This document shows positions 12,403 to 22,645 of a stretch of 64,000 nucleotides of DNA, piece after piece. Source of the stretch: Clavelina lepadiformis (Eukaryota; Chordata; Ascidiacea; Aplousobranchia; Clavelinidae). The first letter of the stretch is position 1, and each line of letters begins with the position of its first letter. The stretch spans positions 9,054,501 through 9,118,500 of the forward strand of contig NC_135243.1 in NCBI RefSeq assembly GCF_947623445.1, in the 5' to 3' direction. The notes beneath the pieces were generated by a model. It saw only the letters and a program-made list of their open reading frames with translations, ran no database searches and was not told the origin of the DNA. The position numbers were made by a program, and so were the translations under genes.

Positions 12403-15400
12403 AGTATTCGATTGAATTTAATTATCTTTCGTAATACTGTTTCAAATGGCCAATTGTTTTAGCTTTGTCAGGGATTACAGTTTTTTTTATAAAGAGTTTT
12501 TGCACATGGCAATGTTTTAGTACAGTGAAGTCAGACATGAGACGAGGAACTATTTTTTAGCGTCCGAAAGCAGAAAGTTCTGTTAGTTTCCGAAACGACC
12601 AAGGCTGTAAGCGGTGATGTGACAGAAAAAATCATAGTAACATGCCCTGTTCTAGTAAAAAGAATACGAAATGTTTGTTGGACGCAGTGTCGCCATTTGA
12701 TATGCCATTGACATTCCTGTGTTAGATGATCGAACTGTTGGACAATGTCCGGAGTCCTTCTGACGGCTTTATTGGGCCTTTCACCGAGCACATAGACGGC
12801 GAAATTGCGACAAAGGTACCTCGAAAAGCAACATATCTCTGGTTCAAATTAATAATTAATGAAATGCTTTCTTTTGAAAAATGACCTAGTTTGCAAATAC
12901 TACGTGATATTTGCACCGACGTCTGTTTGAGGTGTTAAGTTGAGTCGTCTTGTTAAGCTTCCGTTGCAAAAATATGCTCACTTAACAGGGAAGGATGGTT
13001 ATTTAACCAGTCTCTTTCAAACGGATTTCTATGTACAATGTGTGGGACGAGCAAATGAACTGCGACTTCGACTGAGAAACGACACTGGCGTTTCTTTGCA
13101 GAGAAGCGAAGAATCGAGAGTGTTTGAAACGAATCTTCAAAGCAATGGAACACCTGGGAAGACTTGTGCTGATTTTGCGTGGATAGTGGTGAGGTAACCG
13201 TTGACAGCGTTCTATGAGGGAAACTTTCGAGCTCGTCTTCACTTAATGATGCAATGCGGAGATGATGTATTGCAAAAAAATCTAAACCATGCTCCTCGTA
13301 ATGCGATGTCCATGTCTCCTAGTGCACAAAATAATCTTCTCAATGTTTTTGAAGTCGTGCAGAGAAATTAGTCAATTTTATATTATTACAAAAATTTCAC
13401 TCCAACTCATTTACAGATGTTTTCTAAACCAACAGCAAATCACAAACCTCTCCCAATACCGAAAGTATATTCTTATCATCGTCATCATGTTCAGTCAATA
13501 CAACGCACATATTTTATATATGTCATAAACCAATCATAAATCGACTCGAATGCAATACTAACAGATAAAGATGTTGTTTCTTACTAATGAACTTTTGACA
13601 GCAAGAGTGCGTCAGCAGAGGAAAGTAAACAAGTAAACGTGATAGCATTACAATTGTTGGTATAATTGCTACTAAAACTGCAACCACTTAAAAAGTAGGT
13701 CACTTTATCATACGGACACGCGTCATAGTTAAATTGGACAAATATACCTATAGCCACGTAATGCAACACACGCATATTTGAAATGACTCAGTTTTTCCTA
13801 GCCAGAGAACACAAAAGCGCTTACTAAATACGCCAATTTTCTAAATTATTACAATTCATTAATAGAATCACAGCAAGATGAAAGAACTACAATATCTAGC
13901 GAAGTGAACAATGCTTTCGGTTCATCTTTGATTGGTTCAGGTTAGCGTATTTTTAACCCATTCTACGTGGCACAGTTGGTAGTTCGACACCAACGCTTAA
14001 CGCAAAAGTCTCGTATTCAGTATAAAGTAAATCTGTTGAATCTTCAGAACTCATGTCTAAAACAAACAAAGCAAATTGTTCAGAATGGCGAAAGCTCAAT
14101 GTCACAGATCGCTTTTGAAACGAATGAACTGGAAGTAACTCATGTTTTCTGATTCACTTGTCAAAGGGAAGAAGAACGAATGTTATGCTTACACTGAATA
14201 CGTTATGGTGCAAGACACTGTAGTTGGAACCTGCAAATACTGTTGTTGCAAGTGACTGCCAGCTTAAGGGTTTGAGTGACTGACTAAGTATTTGAAGAAC
14301 TTTGTGAGTGCACATGAATACTTGTGTAAATCTACTCATATCGAGTATTCTACTATGATCTCTTTATTGTGTTGCGTGTGTGAGATTGTTTGTTATGGCA
14401 GCGAGTTTCACCTCAATAAAGGACGATTTTGAACAGCATTTTACGAAATAAACCCAGTTGTTTGCAGGCTTGTGCGATGCGACAAGCATAATTAATGTAG
14501 AGATGTAGTTCAGCATTATTGTTAAAATGCATATTGGAGAGAGGTGCGTTAGGATACCTGGCAAACATCAATGCCCCAAGTAGTTTAGGAAGCTTGTTAT
14601 CGTCGACTGCAAAGTTTTAAAAGTTTTAATGACTACCAAGAATCAAGTGCAATAGAGTTTAATGAAGAAAATCCATATACTTTTATTTACCATTTTCATT
14701 TGGCCATTTAAAATGTAGTTTAAGTGCAAGTCAGAGGCAGCAACATTATTGAGGTTGGATTTATGGGAATGTCCTCTTAAAGCACTTAAGTTGACAATTT
14801 CATTGCAACTTTTGTAGTCTGCTAACTGGACAAATTGTTGGGGTTGTGAACTGTTGTTAAATATTATAATATATATAATTATTGCTTCATCGATTGTTCG
14901 CTGATCTGACTTCATTGATAGTGCATTCATTAACCCCTAATAGCCAATTAAGCATCACAGTACCAAAATCAAACTGTCAAATGGAATAATCCCGGGACTT
15001 ATGACATTCCTTCACTACACCGAGATCGGGACAGAAAAAATGTGGGTGTAATTGGAAATCTGATTACAATGAAAAATGGATAATATTACAAAATGAAATA
15101 ATAGTAAGAAATGGGTACAATAATTTTGTTGAAAAGTTTATAAAGATTTTCCAAATTTTTTGTTTGGTTTTATAGAGAAAATGTTACAATTAAACAGAAA
15201 TTGCACACAAAACAAATACGGTTTCAAAGAGGAAAGATTAAGAAATCAACTACGATTACGTTACATATAAGATACAGTTACGGTTACATAGAAATAGGTA
15301 TCTGATACAATTACGTTAAACTAAGGGAAAAAATTTACACAGATTACGATACACCAAGAAACTATAAGGTAAATTACACTAAAGAGAGAAGTTATTTATG

Positions 15401-15428
15401 CGGTTGTATGAAGTTCAGCACTGCTCGT
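12403..15428. other. Non-genic stretch
   Basis: Several overlapping open frames lie on both strands at 12531-13242, the longest 86 codons. None matches a family I recognise, and overlapping frames on opposite strands argue against coding. Around 15245-15370 there are repeated GTTACGGTTAC-like motifs. Nothing else is supported. Confidence 0.4.
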
Positions 15429-15551
15429 GTCTGCCGGTTGTCTTGCGGGAGACGCCTCCGTCGAAATCGGCGAAAAATTTGCCTTCTTCAGGTTCAGATT
15501 GTGATTCATAAGCGGCCGAGTCATTCTCCGGGAGCGTCTCCTGTGGCAGAC
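15429..15551 (-). repeat. Inverted repeat enclosing a short acidic open frame
   Basis: GTCTGCC (15429-15435) and GGAGACGC (15448-15455) recur inverted as GCGTCTCC (15534-15541) and GGCAGAC (15545-15551), with different spacing in the two arms. The segment is clearly more GC-rich than its surroundings. On the minus strand it holds an open frame of about 50 codons rich in E, S and P, ending just past the left arm. It could be a relic of a transposase acidic leader or a compact fold-back element; neither is proven. Confidence 0.5.
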
Positions 15552-15980
15552 TTTCGGGCAAATTTACAACAAGAGAAGAAATAAGTATGATAATGCTTGG
15601 AAATAGTAAGTACTAGGGCTAGAAGTAAAATATCACAAAATGATGCATATTTCATCACAAATTCCATTTAGGAGTGACAAAAAGGAATCGAATTTTTTTC
15701 GATGGTTTGAGATGATGTTTGATCCCAAATGGTTGTCGGTGATAACGAATGTGACCTAGCCAGGTTATGGCGAAAATTGCTTGGTTCATTGTCAGCCGAC
15801 GCTTGTCTGCGAAGGTTTTGTTGTCCACCCGCTTGCATGGTGTGCTTTATAAAGAGATGTATTGTGTCTCGTAAATGTGGTTTGCAGATTCTGCAAGTCC
15901 GTCAACAGAAGAGGGATCAATTCCTCCACGATTGTGCGTGTCTTATTCGTATGCATGCTCGTCAGGCTTTCTTATGTTTG
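15552..15980. other. Non-genic stretch
   Basis: Three overlapping plus-strand frames of 69-99 codons run from about 15729 into repeat R1 copy b. They have no recognised domain, and multiple frames over one repeat argue that they are not genes. Confidence 0.35.
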
Positions 15981-16310
15981 CTCACGTGCTGCCGTATTTT
16001 ACCTCTTCATATATACACATGTTTTTAGTCTGTCTCTTGCGACGTCTTACATCGCTACTGCTAGGGCCTAATTGGTGTTTAGCGTCCCGCGTTTATTTTC
16101 TCATTGCGTGACAATGGTGGAATCTGTGTTTGTGTGGTGTTGCTGGGATGTGCTGACCGAGTGTTGATTCAGTCTACATTTGGATTTAATAGAAGAAAGA
16201 TGGTTGCTTTTATCAAAGAAATACTTATAAAAGTTACAAAACAAAAGGATCTAATTGACTAGCTGTAAAAGCGGGAAGTTTCCTGGCTAAGGAAAGTCTT
16301 GGTTACAATT
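15981..16310 (+). repeat. Dispersed repeat R1, copy b
   Basis: Same family and orientation as 1771-2108, diverged by substitutions and small gaps. Immediately after it a minus-strand open frame of 109 codons (16632-16303) has no counterpart after copy a. I do not recognise that frame as any protein. Confidence 0.6.
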
Positions 16311-18484
16311 GTGCTTTGCAGAGTTGATGGAGAGTTTGTTGTTGCATCGATGCACTTTGATTACGATTGCACAGTGAAAGTTTGTCATCGCAGTCCTGAC
16401 GAAAATCTTGAGCAATTCGTCCACGTGTGAAGGTGTGAAGGAAGTGTGAAAGAAGTTCTACTAGGCGGTAGATCTGTCCTGCGTCATTAAAAAGCTGGAG
16501 CATAATGTCCTTTCCTGATGGCTCGACGTAGGGGCAGATATATTCTTCAATAAATGGGAAAACGAGTACGTTAAATACGGGGGGTGGGAGGGTGTTTGCA
16601 CGCCCCTTACGATAGTACCTGTATGGATTCAACAGAGTTTGTTATGGAGTTTTAGGTTTGTTATGGAGTATGGAGTTATAGGGGAAGCAGCAATGCGGTA
16701 AGAATTAAGCACTGATAAAGTAACATTACAGCGGGTGATTGAACGAGAAATAGATGATACACGAGTTATTGGTAAGGTTATGCGAGAAATATAAGCAAAA
16801 GTAGAGTGAGTTGGCTGATAACAGCTGTACCGAGTAATGCTGTTGGAAAAACGTATTTCAGCTGTAGGGTTCTGTGCAATGCTTAATTAGAGATTTATTA
16901 GAACTCCTGACTATAGCATCAAGGTTGATTTTTAGTATATTTCAAAGCGTAACAGATTGTTGTAGTTGTTAATTGGTGTACTGTAACCTTGTAGTTAAGC
17001 CCAAACTGCAAGGACCATTTGTGTTCTTGATAAAATGCTCATAATTAAAGCTACATTATGCTGTGTTTTAAACAGATTAAGAATCTATGTCGAGTTTTGT
17101 TGAAGTAACTCAAGGAATCTTATCGATATCACATAAGTCAGTTGAAACAATTGAAATATTTGAATTGCAAAAAACTAGATGATTATACGATGTGTGTTGC
17201 TTGTGAAGGAGTTTGCACCTTTGTTTGTGAAATCCTTTAGAAATTTGAAAGACCGGTGTCACTGAACTATGGCGGTACATACAGTCTGTATTTTTGGTCA
17301 ATTATGTAATGTATATTGAACTTTTACCCACGTTGATCTGTTTGAAATAGCAAAAATAAGGCGACAAGAAAGCAAAGCCTTCCTCTTCATCACAAAGGCA
17401 TATTTTTAGCTAATCAAACCAAGGTTGATGACTCTATGGCAACCTACGTTGAAAGCAAACTCTCCAATTATACTAATATTATCTTATAATAACACTTCAA
17501 ATTAATATTTGTAGCACTGTAGTGAGTTCCAAGCTGGCACAGACTGGCGATGTTGTGCAAAATGTTAGATGTTAGACGTCAAGGGCATTTTTGGATCATA
17601 TTGTATGCATGCAATTCCTGATATGCTTCTGGATCTAAAGCATGGTTAAAGGTAGCTGTGGTTTAGCATTTCATTTGAGTTATAGTTTTTGTTTAACAGC
17701 AACCATTAATTGTTGTTGCATGAACCACGGTTCTTCAACATGCTACTCACTTGTCTGGTCTGCAATACAACTACTGCCATGGTTTTTGAATGACTTTAAG
17801 TGGATAGGTTTCATCTCGAGTCATTTGGGAAACGTAGAAATAAATGGATTTGCTAATGATGGTTTTTCAATGAGGGGTTGCGATCCACTTTTGGGTGGCC
17901 AGTTGACTGTTAGAGATCACCTTAATGATATCAGCTTACTTTACTGCACGTTCATTACCAGTAGAAGTAATATTAAAGGAAAACTGAATGCAGAACAATG
18001 ATTAGATAAGAATATGAACATTAAACTATCTCTTTTTCTCTTTTCGAAACCCACTTTTACATCACCACAGCAGTCGGTCATAGATTTGCCATGCTCGCTT
18101 AATTTTCATGCCCTGTTGCGTCACACTGGACCTGGTTTTGGTAACCGTTCTTTTTCGCTCTTAAAACAGTGATTATGCAAATACAACAAAACTATTTAAA
18201 GAAAATACTTACAAAACAACAGAATTTATTTTTCAAACCTGAAGTTAAAGGCACAATATCTACAATCTTTTTCACAAGCACGCATTTCTATGCTACAACG
18301 ATGCTGTCTGCACGATTAAGCACATTACTTGAAGCAGCTTGCTGTAATGATTTGTAGTCAGACTTTTCAGAAGTTCCACAAACTTTTAAACGGGAATGTA
18401 CTATCTATGGAGCCAAAATCATTTTTATGCACATAAAATGTAACAACGTTTTCTAAAGTTTTACACTCGGTTGCTTATTAGTTA
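16311..18484. other. Non-genic stretch
   Basis: Contains a 109-codon minus frame (16632-16303) and a 119-codon plus frame (17642-18001). Neither has a recognisable motif, a clear splice context or a second copy in the window. I treat both as unproven. No transposon ends are seen. Confidence 0.35.
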
Positions 18485-18488
18485 TTAA

Positions 18489-19808
18489 CACTAGAAGGAC
18501 GGGGCGCGTCAATTGACGCATTTTCAACCTAAGTGCATCTATAACTTTTAAGTGGGGCATCGCACAACCGTGATATTTCCTGACTTTTCCTACATTAGTG
18601 TTAGGTAACTAACCCATGAATATGAAGTTTTTATTTTACCGGTAGAGATAATTAACGTGGTCACTACCTAGAAGGACGGGGCGCGTCAATTGACGCATTG
18701 TTACTTCACACTACAAAAACCAGTTCTCGCAATAGAGAGCAATGTTTTGTTTCTGCTGATAATTACAGGTTTATCGAATTAGATCAGAGCTGCCAGCACA
18801 GGGGTGTAACAAACGTGTTGACAAACTATGCAAGTCGACTTTTCCGCAAAACAGAGTAGTTTTGTCACAAGCGCAGCCTAATTTCGGAATTTTTGAAGTT
18901 TATCGAAGCGTAAGTGTTGTAAGAGTTTCTTAGTTAGATAAATTAGATGAATTAGATAAATTCGTCGGGTCGGTGGTTGCTCGTGGCGTGACAGGAGGGC
19001 GCAATTTCCCTGTGAAGAGTTTGTGGGGGAATTCGTGGGGATGTCCGATGTTTTCCCAAACCATGGCAAGAGACAGGTTTCTGGAGCTCATACGATTCCT
19101 TCGCTTCGATCTGAAGACGGAAAGGCGTTGGAATCTATTGCATGATAAATTTGCACTCGCTTCAAAACTTTGGAACAGTTTTATATCAATCTGCCAAAAA
19201 GCACTCATTCCCCAGTGGAAGATAACTGTGGATGAGCAACTATTGCCGTGTAAGGCACGCTGCAAGTTCATTCAATATATGGCCAATAAACCAGACAAGT
19301 TTGGTCTAAAGTTCTGGCTGGCAGTTGACGTTGAAAACAAATATTTATTCAACGGTTTTCCTTACGTTGGAAAAGATGACGCAAGGAGCCCCCAAGGGAG
19401 TGTGCCCACCGACGTTGTACTGAAACTCATGGCTCCGCTTTTTCAAGGAGGTTACAACGTCACTTGCGATAATTTTTTCACCTCACTTGACCTGGCGTTG
19501 CGACTTGCGGAAAAGAAGTGCAGCCTCGTAGGGACAATGCGCCAGAACAGGAGAGAAGTCCCGAAAGAGTGCAAGAAGAAAAAGGAGTTACGTGAAACAG
19601 AAGTGTTTAGGCACGACGGCTTGTATTTTCAATGCGATTACTTTTGTTAATTAAAATGGACATAGCGGACATGCGATAGAAGTAGTTTTTTAGGAGCAAC
19701 AGCACAGTTTTCTCAACAAAAAACGTTAGATTTGCGCCGTTTTGACCTTTTGCGTCAATTGACGCGCTCCGTCCTTCTAGGTATACGAAAATTGCCGTCC
19801 TTCTAGTG
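18489..19808 (+). mobile_element. Internally deleted piggyBac element
   Basis: The target duplication TTAA is at 18485-18488 and 19809-19812. The ends carry the 14-base inverted repeat CACTAGAAGGACGG. A longer block, CCTAGAAGGACGG followed by the palindrome GCGTCAATTGACGC, occurs at the very left end, again at 18667-18699, and inverted at 19751-19781 near the right end. At 1,320 bases it is well short of an autonomous piggyBac element. The transposase frame inside is truncated at both ends, so the element is non-autonomous. Ends and target site are directly visible. Confidence 0.93.
18973..19650 (+). pseudogene. piggyBac transposase fragment
   Basis: An open frame of about 225 codons from the DDE_Tnp_1_7 (piggyBac) family. 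MARDRFLELIRFLRFD marks the conserved N-terminal part of the catalytic region. VDEQLLPCK holds the first catalytic aspartate and TCDNFFTSLDLA the second. The frame stops soon after, about 160 bases before the element's right end. The third aspartate and the cysteine-rich C-terminal domain are therefore missing. The N-terminal leader is also absent: no ATG opens the frame, which follows an in-frame stop, and the first in-frame ATG is inside the conserved part. It is not expected to be an active transposase. Confidence 0.88.
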
Positions 19809-19812
19809 TTAA

Positions 19813-20426
19813 TAAGTTAACGACCGCACCCATTTGCAAAACAATATCGTGCGATATTAAAATACCTTGTAATTGTGACTGCACCAAAAGGCGCCTTCCA
19901 GTACTTGCAGAAGGTGTGCCAGATTCTATCATTTTTATTTATTTCCAGAATTAATGTTGATCCAGTATGTTTTTTAATTCAGTTAAAGCTTAGCCTGACT
20001 TACTTAAGTTATTGTTTGCATGTGGTATGACAAGCTAGTTGTCAGTAAACCTGTTGTAATCCTACGTTTGTTAGCCACGTGATTGAGATATAATTTACTA
20101 GTATTGCCGATTATTACTATTTTGTGCAGACTCACAAGGTAGTGATCATTTCCTTACTTTGGCGTTGTTTGTACACTTTCAGATGGTAAGTGATATTACC
20201 CTGGCTTCTGTACTTATAGAAATCACACATGCTCCCCACACCCATACACGACAATAGATTTGTAGCTGTTCTGTTGGTCTGTTCGAGTGATCATTTCTTT
20301 CTAGCCTTTCAATAAAAAGACTTTCAAGAAATCCATGTGAATTTCTAATATCCAGGGTAGGGTTGAAACCAGGCCTTGCTGGCCCAAAGGACACCCCCTA
20401 GTTGATCAGTAGTTATAGATCAACGG
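19813..20426. other. Non-genic stretch
   Basis: No exon or element end recognised. Short minus-strand frames have no domain. Confidence 0.35.
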
Positions 20427-21396
20427 GCATCTCCAATAAAGACTTATTAGCATAGATGCTGGAAAACAACCTGGGAACGTAATAAAAGGTCTATATATAC
20501 ACGAAGTTATTCAGAGCAAGTTTCCACATATTGTAAAGTTTTTTATGTGGTTTAAAATGTTTATCAAAAAAAATTCATAAACTTCAATCAATAACTAGAA
20601 AATACTTTTCCAAGAAATGATGTAATGGTATTAAAAAATACCACCAAGACCGCTGCATGTTAACATAATTTGAAACGTTATCTGAAATCCTATCCATGTT
20701 AAAGTTATAGTAGGTTTTTATGAGTTTTAAGTTGGCATTTTTTACAATTTTTGATTATTATTTTTCAGCTCATAAGTCCTGCCCCTCCGGGACCAATGAG
20801 CCAGAGGTATGGCACCTATAGTCCATTTCATGCCTTAGTTAGTCTCATGACAAAACAATGTTTATTAACGAAAAAAATACGGGTATCTAACAAACATTCA
20901 ATTCCATAGTAAACGACAACTTTTGGGTGGTTGCAACAGATGAAGGTGCAGATAAAATCTTAACGATTCAATCTTTTGCGACTCACGTAATGTTCTCATT
21001 TTTAGGAGAAGTAAAGAGCAAGATGTCTAGAAATAAATATTAAACTAGTAAGCTTTGCAATATAAGGTACTCAAGAGCCACGAAGGCGCAAAAGTACCAC
21101 TGGCCACCTTTTATCTTCCAAGTACTCCACTGCTGGTCATTTAACAAGAAACTTAACATATCTCGTCCTATTCTATCCTTATTTGCTATGCTTATTTCCT
21201 GTAAAACTTTAGTACTTTAGAGCTATCTTCAGAATTACGTTCAGCATAGTTGTAGTTTTATCGGAAATTTCTGTTCATTCTGTAACACGATTTTTTTCTG
21301 TAATTCGAGTGTGTATAACGAAATGTGTAATTTTTACAAGACCATCACAATAATTTGCTTCGCATTTCTTGTAGTCTAAAACAACAGCTATATAGA
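20427..21396 (+). repeat. Duplicated promoter block upstream of orphan exon D
   Basis: This aligns with the 5' flank of P450 E (46497-47160) and in part with that of C (about 22310-22645). Landmarks are GGGCATCTCCAATAAAGACT (shared with E) and the GCTCATAAGTCCT...CTCCGGGACCAATGA block shared by all three. About 320 bases around 20830-21150 are missing from the E copy. It shows that the upstream regions of these genes were copied together with their first exons. Confidence 0.75.
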
Positions 21397-21644
21397 ATGT
21401 TTGACTTTACGCTTGCTGCGTTATTTCTTGTGACTTTTGTGGGAGTTTATTACTGGTATCGCCGTCCCAATAATTTCCCACCAGGTCCAAGGGGAATCCC
21501 GTTTTTGGGTGCCTTTCCTCTTTTTGGAAAATGGCCTGAAAGACAATGTAATGAATGGAAAAAAAGTATGGACCAGTCTTTTCAATGCGCGTGCTGGGGA
21601 GAGAAGACTGGATAGTATTAAACGATTTCGAATCGATTAATCAA
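21397..21644 (+). pseudogene. Orphan P450 exon 1 (D), frameshifted
   Basis: A copy of exon 1 of the C/E type P450: methionine, hydrophobic anchor, PPGPRG hinge, GKWPERQCNEW. The run of A residues after that motif has one A fewer than in C and E, which shifts the frame. The rest of the exon remains recognisable in the other frame up to a good donor (CAA|GTACGT at 21644). None of exons 2-9 lies between here and the start of C at 22646. It is therefore an isolated, non-functional first exon. It might still be transcribed and spliced to exon 2 of C as a non-coding leader. Confidence 0.85.
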
Positions 21645-22309
21645 GTACGTACATATTTTCAACAAATAAAATTACTTAAAGTTTCACTACAATAGGCCCA
21701 TTGTTTATGTTTAGTGAAGTCGTGATCAATACATTCCTGCAATATATAAATTTAGCATAGGCCTAACGTGACCCAAGCAAGTAACTTCCTGTTTCCTGCA
21801 TTCCAGTTTCTTACTTTTTTTCCAACAATTTCCTGTTCTATCTTACACACGCTCTTCACTTTTATCCGTATGTTTACTTTTTAGTTTAAAACCGCAAAAT
21901 TAATTCAGTGCCTCAAATGGTCTGCTGTGAAAGGCAGACGTCTGAGCAAAACAACGAGGTAGATTTAATTTGTTGAATTTGCTTCACTATAATGTACTAC
22001 ACGAGCAAATCATGAACAGGTGGTGAGTAATTTTCATGAAATGCCATCGTTAGTGAGAACAATGTCTTTTTTCATTTTAGTTTCATCGTTTTACCTCAAA
22101 ACTTCATTCAGAGCTTTGTCTAAGCGTGCAATTGAGTACATAAGTTTTTTGTTTTGGCTTAATATATTATCTTGAGATTTGTAGGGTGTGGAACCAATAG
22201 GCCAGAGTTTACTGAAGCGTTATAATTATTTATTCCATATTTAAATTTTGAAAATGTTAATATAGTTATAATTAATATAATTATAGTAATATATAATTAG
22301 AAACGTCAT

Positions 22310-22645
22310 CTAAAATCCTCTCTATGTTCAAGTTATCGTAGGGTTTTATCAATTCTAAGTTGGAATTTTTTACTATTTTCGATTATAATTTTTTGGCTCA
22401 TAAGTCCTAATGCTCCGGGACCAATGAATCAGATGTATGGCTCCTATAATTCATTCCATGCCTTAGTTAATAAATATTGTAACGAAAAACAATGCTGGCA
22501 TTAAACAAAGATTTAAGTTCACAGTAACATGAGTATTTTTCTGTTAAGTTTGTTCAAGTGTTTATACCAAAATGTGTAATATCTACAAGACCATCACAAT
22601 AATTTGCTTCGCATTTCTTGTAGTCTAAAACAGCAGTTACATAGA
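22310..22645 (+). promoter_or_regulatory. 5' flank of P450 C
   Basis: Shares the CTCCGGGACCAATGA block with the flanks of D and E. Close to the start codon all three share about 60 bases including CAAGACCATCACAATAATTT. In C this is bounded by the exact inverted arms CTACAAGA (22583-22590) and TCTTGTAG (22616-22623), 23 bases before the ATG. D and E have one mismatch in the arms. Being conserved and adjacent to the start, it probably belongs to the 5' UTR or core promoter. Confidence 0.5.

Noticed and set aside
12531..13242. Cluster of overlapping open frames on both strands
   Set aside because: No domain, no convincing splice sites, and mutually overlapping frames; most simply non-coding.
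13970..14000. tRNA-like segment GGCACAGTTGGTAGTTCGA
   Set aside because: Spacing of A- and B-box-like parts is impossible for a tRNA, and the acceptor stem does not pair.
16303..16632. 109-codon minus-strand frame as a gene
   Set aside because: No recognisable family, no flanking exons, and it begins at the edge of a dispersed repeat.
17642..18001. 119-codon plus-strand frame as a gene
   Set aside because: Composition rich in Cys, Ser and Leu without motifs; no paralogue or splice context.
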